Assembly: GCA_021029095.1 (NCBI GenBank)
Contig: JAJOHG010000269.1
Span: 1-34,758, forward strand
Direction: 5' to 3'
From: Phellopilus nigrolimitatus
Taxonomy: Eukaryota > Basidiomycota > Agaricomycetes > Hymenochaetales > Hymenochaetaceae
DNA length: 34,758 nucleotides
Every line of letters begins with the position of its first letter. Within the stretch, counting starts at the first letter, position 1. The notes under the pieces were generated by a model. It was not told the DNA's origin. It did not search any database and saw only the letters and a program-made list of their open reading frames with translations. The translations under genes were made by a program, and so were the position numbers. Positions 1 to 12,613 of the stretch are shown here, piece by piece.

Positions 1-284
1 TTCGAAGTCCGCAACGAGTCTGACTTTCTATTTTTGAGCGATAGGTAGTGAATTAGGAAGAAAACAAGCGAGATCTACGGAGGTGGCGAACCCGGACTAC
101 AGGGTAGTGTACGACCTATTTCCACCTTTTATCGGATGCTCGATACAGGAGCTCAAATTTCCAGTCGACTATTTTCTGTTGTCTGCTTGTGATATACATC
201 TACTTCAGATTTGGTAGGCTTCCAGTATGGGTATGCCGAGCATTTTTTATTTTCATAGGTCTTGTCGGTAGAAGTTTAATTGTA

Positions 285-866
285 CAGTTGACTATCTAAT
301 AATGAATACGGTCCGTTCCAAGTTTTTGTATTCGTTAACGGATCATATTCAGTAGTAGATGTCACTGCTCTGTGACTATCCGTGACATATTACTATAATC
401 TTGTCACGTTGGTTACATAAGTAATTTATATTTGAAGAAATAAAAGTCACAGCAAATTAACATATCGAAATAAGGTAGGGTATAATATTAAGCTTATTTT
501 GTCTGAATTTTATGACATGAAGAACAAGTCAATTTGGAACTTGCATTGGTTTTTGTCTCATAATGAAGGATCGGGAAGTTAGATTAGTGTAAAATATTGA
601 ATAGGAAATCTTGCCGATTCGGCTTGCATGCTATTTTTAATATCATATTATCATGTCGGGATCATGTTTCTTGTCAAAACTGGACTTCTGTTTATCAAAA
701 TAGCCCAAAAAGGCAAATTTATTAGTGCATATGGCCAAAATCCGTATTCACTATTCGATACCGGATTTTATGAATAATTTGGCGGGCACGGAGTCGGTTC
801 CAGCGTTTCGTATTCATTAATAGCTCATATTCATTATTAGCTAATTCATTATTAGATAGTCAACTG
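285..866. mobile_element. 582-bp non-autonomous TA-target element (Tc1/mariner-like MITE)
   Basis: The element has perfect 23-bp terminal inverted repeats at 285-307 and 844-866, beginning CAGTTGACTATC. It is flanked by TA on both sides (283-284 and 867-868). CAGT-type ends with a TA duplication are typical of the Tc1/mariner superfamily. It has no open frame that could encode a transposase, and it is AT-rich. The homologous place in the right arm, about 13889-13897, reads straight through gcatatagaattaaac with no insert, so an empty site exists in the same window. Subterminal repeats of attcattattag lie at its right end. Assignment to a named family would need a repeat library. Confidence 0.8.
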
Positions 867-1032
867 TATATGCGTCCGTCTTCCTCATGCACAGACCACG
901 TCATAAAATGATTTTTCTGTATTGCGAGATGCAGGATTGATAAATACGAGTTAGGTCGTATTACATTCTAAGCATCGACTGGGGTCTACAGACTGATTTA
1001 TGTTCGCACACATGCTCTGCGGCAAACGCAAG

Positions 1033-2165
1033 CTAAACTTTAAACTTGTTGAGCAGTTGACTCTGAGGGCCATAAATAAGAATTGATGGCTGGCAACCTG
1101 TCTTGCGCGCTATGTGGAAGTCGATGATGCGCCACTGGTGTTCGCAATTGTGTTCCGGACATCTGAGAGAGGGAAATCCCGGCGGGCATTGTGCAGCGCG
1201 CAAGACATTCTGCGGTCGATAGTCTCCATGCTCGATGCCCATTTCGCATATGTCCTCGTAGACCGCGTAAATGTCGTCCCTGCAGGTGATGCCATACAAA
1301 TGACATACGACATTCATTTAGAAAAGGTCTCATGTAGAATTACTAGGTCGGTCGCACCTCATTGATCGTGGATACTCCTTCACATCGAGAAGTCTCTCGC
1401 CGAGCTCCTCGAGGAGCAATATAGATATGATTTTCGACGACCTGAGACGCATCTTCTGTGGATTCCGCGGCGGCCGTTCGAACTCCTCGTCGCTGCTAGA
1501 CTTGGTGTCGCTGTTATCACTGTCATCATAGCCGTCCTCATAGCGGTCGATGTTGTTGTCGCCATCACCGTCGCTGTCGCCGCTGTCGTCGTCGCTGTCG
1601 TCGTCGCTGTTGACACCTTCAGTTGCCTCGATAACCAAACCTTCCTCAAGCTCGGCTTCAAACCAACCATAGCATCTCGGAATCGCAATTCCCTGCAGTT
1701 TCTCCATCTCTTCATAACACCATGCTTCTTTCGAGAGCCGGTACGACATCCCCGGTAACGCAAGTTTGATACAAAGAGGCGGAAGCTCTTGATTTTCCAT
1801 TGCAGATGTAGCCTCAGGCCCAGGAAATGTCAGAGCGTCTGTTTCGACCAGAGACGTACACCCACAGCGTCCATGTGATAGCTTTGTAGACTGCGTAAGT
1901 GTAAGCCGTGCATTCCCAGGAGGCGGAAGTGTTGAAGGTGGCCTTTTGGGCTCTGGACGCATTATGTCTTTCCGTCCTGATTTGAGAAATCCTCTGGAGG
2001 GGTTCGGCACGCCTCTGCGAAATATGAGGGGTACTGCGTTTCCAGACGCATCTGTAGCGAGCCCATTGACTGTCACTTCGGCAATGGCATTGGTAGGCTA
2101 ATATAAGGCATGAGCTAACAAAATGTTCACCGAGCGTAGGAGCAACTTACGATCGTCTCGACCAT
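1033..2165 (-). CDS. Kinase-like protein A, atypical protein-kinase fold with Cys/His insert
   Basis: Three exons on the minus strand: 2165-2151, 2097-1358 and 1279-1033, giving 333 residues with a continuous frame. The start is the ATG of a 15-nt exon (MVETI) conserved across the family. Kinase-like landmarks are a beta-3-type Lys in CIKLA (about K116), an alpha-C-like KEAWCYEE (about 125-132), a hinge-like ILLLEELGE (about 230), a catalytic loop HGDYRPQN (269-276) and IIDFH (303-307) in place of DFG. Between N276 and D305 lies an insert with C283, C292, H295, C297 and H299. Residues about 162-212 are Asp/Ser/Glu-rich low complexity. No signal peptide or membrane segment is seen. Family knowledge: expanded kinase-like families are common in agaricomycetes. 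The function is unknown. Its closest relative is A' at 12614-13729. Confidence 0.8.
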
Positions 2166-2660
2166 GGGACCCAACTTCGCTTTACTCGATGAAAATACTT
2201 TTGATCAACGAGTTTGGGATATCAAGTATCGCGGTGATTCAGTTTCGCTCGATGAAAGAGACTTGGTAAGTCCTTTCAATAAACTCGGACGATCTGATAT
2301 CTCGATGATCATCGCCATGCGATGATCGACACTCAGCTAGAAAGACAAAAGATGTTTCGAAGTCCGCGACGGAAGCAAATGGGTCCAAGTAGGCACAAGA
2401 GCAAGTCGATGTGAAGAAAGCCTTGCATTGACTATTACTTCTACTTACAAAGATTTCAATTTTCCATAGAAAAATATATCTATTGCATGCCCTGCCGAGA
2501 CTTTACCTTCAACACAGAAACGGGCCGTTTCTACCTTGAGCATTTGCATGAAAAGACCGATTTTATGTAAGAACAGGTACGCAGACATGCTCAGCACTGA
2601 ACAAGTTCCGTACGCTAAATGATAAGCAAGACTGCATGTCGAAACTCGAGTTTTGTCCAG
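2166..2660 (-). promoter_or_regulatory. Intergenic region: 3' flank of B and chimeric promoter of A
   Basis: Reading on the minus strand, the distal part (about 2660-2240) matches the sequence between B' and C on the right arm (9096-9505). The proximal part (about 2235-2166) instead matches the sequence just upstream of A' (12545-12613). The switch falls in a short AATCA(T/C) match at 2235-2240. The region contains the family motif gcggacttcg (about 2356-2366, minus). No further gene is seen. Confidence 0.65.
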
Positions 2661-3755
2661 CTAGGGAAGTGTGATCTTCAATTCATCGATCATGTGCTTT
2701 AAATCGCTCCCGTAACCGTCCAACAAAAAAGACGGGATTATGTTGGTCTTGCGCCCTATGTGAAAGTCGATGATACGCCATTGATGCTCGCATCCGTGCC
2801 TCGGGCACTTGATGGAGGGAAACCCGGGAGGACAGTTGGCCGCACGCAATATATTCTGCGGACGGCAGTCGCCATGCTCGATGCCCATCTCGCAGATGTC
2901 TTCGTAGACCGCGTGTATGTCGTCTCTGTAGATGAATGCATTAAAGCGTGTCGTGTATGAGGAGAGCGATTGATATCGTACCTCAAGGGCTGCGGAAATT
3001 CCCTCACATCCAGGAGTCTTTCGCCGAGCTCTTCAAGGAGCAATATCGATATGACATTCGACGACTTGAGACGTGCTTTCTCTGCATTCTGCATTTCTTG
3101 GTTTGATTGGCCGCCGATTTTACTGCCGTCGTGTTCCTCGCTATCATCACTGTCTTCGTAATTGCTCTTTCCGCTGGTGCTGTCGCTGTCGCTGTCCACG
3201 CCAATGCCAGCCCCGATCGCCACAATTTGATGGCCTTCTGCAAGTTCGGACTCGAACCAGCCGTAGCAATGGGGAATGGCCATTCCTTGCAGTTTCTCCA
3301 TCTCTTCGTAGCACCAGGCCTCTTTCGAAAGCCGGCGCGACATTCCGGGAGCTGCCATCTTGATGCAAAGCGGCGGGAGCCCGCAATCATGATGTGCTGT
3401 CGCACCGCCGGAAAACGTCAGCGAATCGACAGTTATGCGAAATGTACGACCACATCGTCCATCTGATATCTTTTCAGACAGGGAGATGTCGAGACGCGCG
3501 TTTGCAGCCGGCGGAAGCGTCGAGGGCGGTCTTCTAGGTTCCGGGTGCACCACTTGTTTCCGCTCTGTAACGAGCGATCGTCTAGAGCGGGTCGGTACTC
3601 TCTATGAAACGCGACAGGAGTCGCGTTACCAGATGCGTCTGCGGCAAGCCCGTGGACTACTACTTCACCGATAGCATTGATAGACTATAAGGATACGGAA
3701 ATCAGTATAGAATCTTTCGCTAAGCTTGACCACGCCTTACAGTTGTTTCCTTCAT
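2661..3755 (-). pseudogene. Kinase-like gene B, frameshifted copy of B'
   Basis: Same three-exon layout as its relatives: 3755-3741 (start peptide MKETT), 3684-2982 and 2925-2661. The spliced length is 983 nt, one short of a multiple of three. The fault is a single missing base near 3599-3602: where B' reads catagaggtgtacc, B reads catagagagtacc. The frame is lost about 28 codons into exon 2. Downstream of the lesion the protein differs from B' at only about three positions, and all kinase-like residues and the Cys/His insert are kept, so the lesion is very recent or is an assembly error. An internal start after the lesion would still give most of the protein, missing only the N-terminus. Calling it a pseudogene is inference. 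Confidence 0.7.
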
Positions 3756-4833
3756 GTAATCCAGCTCTGAGACTTGGGTGATCTGCTCTTCTACGTTCGA
3801 TGCTTACTTTATACAACTGATGAAAACGTGTGTCGGATTTACATAACAGTGGCCGGACATGCAATCGCCTTCAAGTAAATCAATAACTGATTAAAATATA
3901 TCCTTCAGAACGATAGTATAATGTTCCCGGGCAAGAAAGAAATCGGTTTGTATGCGGATGCCGCACGTACGAGCTGGAGAGTTTGCTTGTTTCGCCTAAG
4001 GCTGGAAATTGAAGATAAAGAAACATAAAGTAAAATAAAAACTAGGATAAAACCTTGAGAGAAGCGAACGTACACCCCGCATACAAAACCATGGTTTCAG
4101 ATTGAACTGATCTATGAATATAGCGGATACAGGTACTGCGCATAGGGGAACAGATGCTGCGACACGAGCACGTACGCGACGCGCAAGCCTAGGCCACCCT
4201 TCAAGTCGAGAGGCGACCTGTAAAGTTCTACCAGAATGTATCTGGATTCCTAGAAACGTGCGAGCGCTCGCGAGATGGCGATGCGATTTCAGACAATCAG
4301 ACGACAGGCATCAAATAGTTGTTGGAGGCGCCCGAGCAGATAGATGGGCGAGCCGCCCGTGGATGGTCGTAGAGTCGGAGGCATGTATAAACCGGCAGGC
4401 GAGAAACGAATATCGATGAAGAAGGAAATTATTTTCCAGTGGGAACGAGAGAACAAAAGAACAAGAGAGCAGAGAATCGAGATAGATAGAGAAGGAGAAG
4501 TTCCACGTCGTCGTCGTTGGCAGAAGAGCGGCGCTAGATTCAGCGCTGATTGCAGTCCCCTTCAACTACAAGACGAGCGCATACACCTATCTTTCGTCGT
4601 TAACTCGTCTCCCACTCTACATCCACGAGCACACAGGCATCTCCAGCCATCTCACTTTGAGCCTGCGTCCGCGTCCAACTCCGTGGTTTGTCAGACTCGC
4701 CTTCGCCCGCACAGCCCGCGCCCAGCGGACAAGTCGCCCTCGTCGGCTCCTTTGATTCCTTGCTTTCGACCGCCACCACAGCCGCTCTTCCCTTTCGCCC
4801 TGCGCATCGCAGATCGCGTAACCGTCGCTAACC
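3756..4833. promoter_or_regulatory. Intergenic: end of left repeat arm, then YPK1 upstream region
   Basis: The upstream flank of gene B runs to the repeat boundary at 3887. The remainder is unique sequence leading into the YPK1 start at 4834. From about 4560 it is pyrimidine- and cytosine-rich with several CACA/CTC runs, as expected of a fungal 5' UTR or promoter. A TATAA occurs at 4386-4390, far from the ATG, so its role is unclear. Open frames here have no recognisable domain and I do not call them. Confidence 0.4.
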
Positions 4834-6935
<2,102 letters not shown>

Positions 6936-7851
6936 TGGACGCGTCCCCGCTTGGGCTCATGCGCAGTAGACGTCCAGCATCCGAACTACCGGTCTCTTTC
7001 AGGACACATACGTACCGTGTCCATACACTGTATCGCAGCTCCCGAACATACCACTGCTACATTCACAAATGTGTCCCTCCATCCGCTTGAAGGTACCATT
7101 CCGCCAACACCCGCCTCCCCACCCCTTCACCATTCGTTTTGCCTCTTTCTATCCCCTTCTTGGCTCTCTTCTTGTACGGGGCTGGATCATTTAGGTATGC
7201 GCATGTAAAGCCTGTACAACGGTTCGCTGTTTCGTTCCGCTGTCGTTTTCCCGGCAAGAGGTTCATCCATTTTCTTGCTTATTTATGTCGCAGCGTCCGT
7301 GCTTTCTCCTCGCTTTTTCTTCTCTGAACTGTTTTGCTCGTCTTTCATACTTTCCCTTTTTTCTGTTCCTAGCAGCCCCGATGCCCATCCGCCTTATTTA
7401 CTGTTCGATCTTGTATGCGCACGGGCGGCGCGCCGAAAATTTTCGCGAATTCACAAATTTATAGGACCTCGCAGATGTATCACGCAACGCAACACACGGC
7501 TGTGTACCCTTGTTGTAGCATTTTCTTGATCGTTATACCTACTACTCTGTGTACTCTGTGACTACTCTGACTCTTCTTCGATCCTTACTCGGTTTGTCGG
7601 TCACTTATTACCATTGGGATTTTGTGCTGGGCCTCGCGAAGGTGGTGGTGATTCCATTCCCACAACATGCGAAGGAGCAAACAACCAGCCACACGTACGA
7701 TATGTTTACATAAACATTCACGCGAGCCCGTATTTTCAGACTCAGACGGCCACGTAGTATAAATTAAAGTGGTGAAACTAATGCTACTTCTTGCACGTAG
7801 ATCAGTGGATTTTGACACTGATCCTGCACTTTCTAAAAGTACTACTAAAGG
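6936..7851. other. YPK1 3' flank and unique spacer
   Basis: The 916-bp stretch between the YPK1 stop codon and the right repeat arm is pyrimidine-rich at about 7120-7380, consistent with a 3' UTR or downstream flank. At about 7540-7575 there are short ctactctg/actctg repeats. I see no gene, no RNA gene and no other structured repeat. Confidence 0.4.
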
Positions 7852-8001
7852 GTTATTGATTTACTTGAAGGCGATTGCATATCCGGACTGTCGTGTAAAT
7901 CCGACCTACATTTTCACCTGACATATGAAGCAAGCATCGAACTTGAATGAGCAGGTCATCCAAATCGCAGACGACACAAGTTTCTCTTTGAAACGAATCC
8001 T

Positions 8002-9095
8002 ATGGATAACATGCTCGTAGGTTGCGCCTACGCTCGGCGAAGAATTAGATTGATTCCCGTTTTCTCATAGCCTATCAATGCTATCGGCGAAGTAGTAGTC
8101 CATGGGCTTGCCGCAGATGCATCTGGTAACGCGACTCCTCTCGCGTTTCATAGAGGTGTACCGACCCGCTCTAGACTATTGCTCGTTACAGAGCGGAAAC
8201 AAGTGGTGGGCCCGGAACCTAGAAGACCGCCCTCGACGCTTCCGCCGGCTGCAAACGCGCGTCTCGACATCTCCCTGTCTGAAAAGATATCAGATGGACG
8301 ATGTGGTCGTACATTTCGCATAACTGTCGATTCGCTGACGTTTTCCGGCGGTGCGACAGCACATCATGATTGCGGGCTCCCGCCGCTTTGCATCAAGATG
8401 GCAGCTCCCGGGATGTCGCGCCGGCTTTCGAAAGAGGCCTGGTGCTACGAAGAGATGGAGAAACTGCAAGGAATAGCCATCCCCCATTGCTACGGCTGGT
8501 TCGAGTCCGAACTTGCAGAAGGCCATCAAATTGTGGCGATCGGGGCTGGCATTGGCGTGGACAGCGACAGCGACAGCACCAGCGGAAAGAGCAATTACGA
8601 AGACAGTGATGATAGCGAGGAACACGACGGCAGTAAAATCGGCGGCCAATCAAACCAAGAAATGCAGAATGCAGAGAAAGCACGTCTCAAGTCGTCGAAT
8701 GTCATATCGATATTGCTCCTTGAAGAGCTCGGCGAAAGACTCCTGGATGTGAGGGAATTTCCGCAGCCCTTGAGGTACGATATCAATCACTCTCCTCATA
8801 CACGACACGCTTTAATGCATTCATCTACAGAGACGACATACACGCGGTCTACGAAGACATCTGCGAGATGGGCATCGAGCATGGCGACTGCCGTCCGCAG
8901 AATATATTGCGCGCGGCCAACTGTCCTCCCGGATTTCCCTCCATCAAGTGCCCGAGGCACGGATGCGAGCATCAATGGCGTATCATCGACTTTCACATAG
9001 GGCGCAAGACCAACATAATCCCGTCTTTTTTGTTGGACGGTTACGGGAGCGATTTAAAGCACATGATCAATGAATTGAAAATCACACTTCCCTAG
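8002..9095 (+). CDS. Kinase-like protein B', intact
   Basis: Exons 8002-8016, 8071-8774 and 8831-9095 give 327 residues. The start peptide MDNML occupies the same 15-nt first exon seen in every family member. The order is: N-terminal region with a GLAADASGNATPL motif, GRCGRTF, CIKMA (beta-3-like Lys), KEAWCYEEMEK (alpha-C-like), a short Asp/Ser-rich insert (VDSDSDSTS... to EEHDG), ILLLEELGE, HGDCRPQN catalytic loop, C-x8-C-x2-H-x-C-x-H insert, IIDFH. It is the intact twin of the frameshifted B; after that lesion only about three residues differ. Cytosolic or nuclear by absence of a signal peptide. The substrate is unknown, and whether it phosphorylates protein or a small molecule cannot be told. 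Confidence 0.82.
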
Positions 9096-9505
9096 CTGGA
9101 CAAAACTCGAGTTTCGACATGCAGTCTTGCTTATCATTTAGCGCGCGGAACTTGTTAACTGTCACTGCTGAGCATGTTTGCGTATTTGTTCTTGCATAAA
9201 ATAGGTCTTTTCATGTGAATGCTCAAGGTAGAAACGGCCCGTTTCTGCGTTGAAGGCAAAGTCTTGGCAGGGCATGCAATAGATATATTTTTCTATGGAA
9301 AAGTGTAATCTTTGTAAGTAGAAGTAACAGTCAATGCAAGGCTTTTTTTTTTACATCGACTTGCTCTTGTATCTACTTGGACTCACTCACTTCCGTCGCG
9401 GACTTCGACTTTTATGAGTGTGGCGATGATCATCGAGATATCAGATCGAGTTTGTTGAGAGGATTTACCAAGTCTCTTTCATCGGGTGAAACTAAGTTGA
9501 ATCAT
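9096..9505 (+). promoter_or_regulatory. 3' flank of B' and upstream region of C
   Basis: The counterpart of 2240-2660 on the left arm. It contains an stretch at 9352-9411 (acatcgac...gcggacttcga) that recurs near 2355-2415 (minus strand) and 14213-14275. In one frame this stretch reads YIDLLLYLLG...FRRGLR, the same peptide as at 14213-14273, so it may be a relic of a coding sequence and not purely promoter. No intact gene. Confidence 0.5.
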
Positions 9506-10624
9506 ATGGTCGAGACAACTGTAAGCTGCCTCTACGCTGGCGGAAACTTATACTAATCCACGCCTTCCAATAGCCTATCAATGCTATCACGGAAGTGGTA
9601 ATTCATGGACTTGCTACAGATGCATCTGGAAACGCGACGCCTCTCATACTTCATAAAGGAGTACCGACTCGGGCTCTTGTAATTATTGGTCAAACATGGC
9701 CAGAATTACTGCGTCCTATGCCGAAAAGGCAGTCCTCACTTCTTCCTCCACCTGAAAATGCGCGTCTCACGATCTCCCTGTCTAATGTGATTTCGTCCGG
9801 GCGATGTGGCTGTACGTTGTCGATTCCCTGTCACTTTCAGGGTCCGGCGTTGGAGCAACAGTTATAGAGAATGCGATGTTTCCCCGTCTCTGCATCAAAA
9901 TTGCACTCCCCGGCAAGTCGTATCGACTTTCGAAAGAGGCCTGGTGCTACGAAGAGATGGAGAAATTGCAAGGAATCGCCATTCCTCGTTGCTTCGGCTG
10001 GTCTGAAGCCGAGCTTGGGACGGGCTGGCTTGTCAATGCTCCCGAAAGTGATATCGACAGTGACAGCGGAAGCGGGGACAGTGACGATGAGAGTGGCGAC
10101 TGGGACAGCTGCGACGACAGCTACGACAGCGACGTCCCTGATGATCCCAAAAACCCAAATAAACTTCAATACCGCGAATTCGGAAAGCGTCGAAACTTAG
10201 AGAAGGCGCGTCTTCAATCGTCGAACATTGTATCGATATTGCTCCTCGAAGAGCTCGGAGAGAGGCTTCTGGATGTGCCAGAGTTTCTACAGCCCATAAG
10301 GTAACGCACAGTTATTTCTTCAGGTGCTTTTCTGATACGTGTCAAATACTGTACAGGGACGACGTACAAGCCATCTACGAGGACATCTGCGAAATGGGCA
10401 TTCATCACGGAGACTATCGTCCGCATAATATCTTGCGAGCTGCCAACTGCGTTCCCGGGTTTCCCTCTGTCAAATGCCCAAGACACGGCTACGAACATCA
10501 GTGGCGCATCATCGACTTCCACATAGCACATAAAGTTAATCTTCTACCGTCGAATCTGATGAACCCTGTCAAAACCAAATTGCTCGGCATACCCGTACCT
10601 GAAGCCTACGGATTTCAATGTTAA
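9506..10624 (+). pseudogene. Kinase-like gene C, frameshifted
   Basis: Exons 9506-9520 (MVETT), 9574-10300 and 10357-10624. The spliced length is 1010 nt, two more than a multiple of three. Alignment with D shows about 10 nt missing near 9818: after tgtacgtt, C jumps directly to gtcga. The frame ends at the TAG by 9867. Downstream, the other frame resumes normal family sequence (LCIKIALPG, KEAWCYEEMEK, acidic insert, HHGDYRPHN, IIDFH). No GT-AG intron of workable size can skip the lesion. The third Cys of the Cys/His insert is Tyr here (CPRHGYEH), which fits relaxed constraint. The C-terminal tail after IIDFH differs from A and B and ends EAYGFQC; remnants of this tail type are found at 13890-13975 and about 195-280. 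Confidence 0.75.
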
Positions 10625-10939
10625 ATTAGATATGTGTCATCATAATTCGTTCCGGTAGCATAACAGTCCCATTGCATGTTACCTGGATCGGAGTCAAGCT
10701 ATTTCCTCTGTTTTCTTTTTTGAAGTATTTTCTTCCAAATACGCATATAACCAGCATTATTTTTGAGTGCTAACTCTTCAAAAGATGTTTTCCAGAAGCT
10801 TTTAAGTGAGTCCTGAAACACGTAATCTTGTGTCGCGCAAGATTGAAGACTCCCACACGGTCTTATGTAAGCACAAACTTCGCCTATACATTTGATACAA
10901 AGCAAGTATCGAACTTCAGGCAGTCGAGTTTCCTGAGCT
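10625..10939. other. Intergenic between C and D
   Basis: A 315-bp AT-rich spacer holding the 3' flank of C and the upstream region of D. I do not find the gcggacttcg family motif here, so D's upstream sequence has diverged from those of C, A and A'. Confidence 0.35.
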
Positions 10940-12049
10940 ATGATGGACTCGATCGTGAGTTACGTAGCAGTTCGAAACTTATATGCTGATATGGATCTTC
11001 TTCTAAGCCTACCAATGCTATCGCCGAAGTCGTAATCCGCGGGCTTGCTACAGGTGCAGTCACGAACATGACGCCTCTCGTACTCCATAGAGGCGTACCA
11101 ACTCGTTCTAAGCAGTTGATTAGACGAAGGAAGCCACCCTTTACGCGACCAGAGCCTAAAAGACCGCTCTCGACCCTTCCACCGCCTGGAAATGCACGCA
11201 TCGCTATTTCTCTGTCTGAACAAATATCGAACGGGCGCTGTGGCTGTACGTTTCGCGTGGCTGTCGAATCCCAGACGTTTCCCGAAGATGCAATAGCGAG
11301 CTCCAGACCTCCACCTCTTTGCGTCAAAATCGCAGGACCTGGGATGTCATACCGACTTTCTAAAGAAGCCTGGTGCTACGAAGAGCTGGAGAAACTGCAA
11401 GGAGTTGCCATTCCTCGTTGCTACGGCTGGTTTGAAGCTAAGCTTGGGGAAGGCCAACGTATCGAGGATATCTGTGGTGTCGATAGCATGTATGACGTCG
11501 ACAGCAGCAGGAGCAGCAAGGAGAGTGGTCTCATCAGTGACTACGACGACAGCGACGATAGTGAAGATGATAATGCGGGCGACGACAGCGACCAGTCGAA
11601 AAAGCTTCGATCAGAAAAGAAGGCAAAACGAAATGCAGTAAAGATGCGTCTGAGGTCGGAGGATGTCATATCGATCTTACTACTTGAAGAACTGGGAGAG
11701 AGACTTCTAGACGTGCATAAGTTTCGGCATTCTACGAGGTGCGAGGCCAACCAATTCCTTCTTATATCGCATACTGAATACTTTTCATATTGTTAGCTTC
11801 AGAGATGACATATATGCTCTTTACGAAGACATATGCGAAATGGGCGTTGCACACCTTGACTGTCGTCCGCAGAATATCTTGCGCGCTGCCTGTTCCCCAC
11901 CCGGACTTCCCTCTGTCAAGTGTCCGAGGCATGAATGCGAGCATCAATGGCGTATCATCGACTTTCACATAGCGTGCAAGTCCAACGTATCATTTTCAAT
12001 GTTGATGATGAATCCTACGGATGACCTAGCCAATATGTTCAAGACGTAG
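10940..12049 (+). CDS. Kinase-like protein D, intact
   Basis: Exons 10940-10954 (MMDSI), 11008-11738 and 11803-12049 give 330 residues in one continuous frame. Landmarks are LCVKIAGPG with the beta-3-like Lys, KEAWCYEELEK, an acidic insert rich in YDDSDDSEDD followed by a Lys/Arg-rich stretch (KKLRSEKKAKR, a possible nuclear signal), ILLLEELGE, catalytic loop HLDCRPQN (Leu where relatives have Gly or Arg), and IIDFH. The Cys/His insert has one extra residue between the first two cysteines (C-x9-C). It is the most diverged intact copy and has no counterpart on the left arm. Its role is unknown. Confidence 0.8.
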
Positions 12050-12613
12050 GCCACTGAACTCATTACAGCTGATAGTGTATGGTCTACGACCTAAATCTTG
12101 TTTTCAATTGCAGCTATTGTCATGTCTACGTCTTAAATTGTTTTTTGCCATGAATTCCAACGTGATCGAAGACAAAACGTAGCGAACGCGTTGTCCAGGG
12201 CTATGACCGGATATCTACCAAACTCTTGTGATTATCTTTTCGAGACTATTATAGCATGTAGACATTGTGGAAAGGTAGACGCATAATTCCAGTGTACGCG
12301 GAGGGGAACGGTCCCGCCGCGAAGTCTCCGGACCGTACTCGTGCATCATGTACAATAAAAGCGGAAAAAACACGGGATGGCTGGGGCTATGTCCTGCTGA
12401 TTAAGAATAAATAAGAATACTGAAATTGAGGCGGCAAATGCGCTGAGCAGTGAATGAGGATACATATATTGTAGTCACAGACTTATTTGCCTCCGAGGAT
12501 TGCGGACTTCGGTTGCGCGTCGATCGTCGCGTGGCGACAATCATCGCGATACCAGATCATCCCAAACTCGCCGACTCCAAGTTTCTTCATCGAGTAATGC
12601 GACGTTGATTCCC
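12050..12613. promoter_or_regulatory. Intergenic between D and A', with A' promoter
   Basis: This holds the 3' flank of D and, from about 12480, the upstream region of A'. That region has the family motif gcggacttcg at about 12506-12515 and a copy of the AATCAT hexamer at 12539-12544. Its last 70 bases match the bases just upstream of A on the left arm. The central part (12150-12450) holds nothing I can identify. Confidence 0.45.

Larger units (their letters stand above)
1..3887. repeat. Left arm of a large imperfect inverted duplication
   Basis: Read on the minus strand, this arm matches the right arm (7852 to about 14285) in order and orientation. It carries the kinase-like genes B and A, their promoters and their 3' flanks. 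The inner edge is sharp: the last shared bases are at about 3881-3887 here and 7852-7858 on the right. The outer edge runs to the window start, where the minus strand ends with the same GCGGACTTCG motif found at 14265-14275. Compared with the right arm, this arm lacks the C and D genes and has gained a 582-bp element at 285-866. Bases 1-284 hold no gene. They align with 13890-14270 only in patches, including a relic of a kinase exon-3 tail at about 195-280. Confidence 0.8.

Noticed and set aside
3073..3466. Plus-strand frames over gene B, also seen on the minus strand over B' (8290-8683)
   Set aside because: They occur in both copies only because the underlying kinase-like sequence is duplicated; they are antisense to conserved coding sequence.
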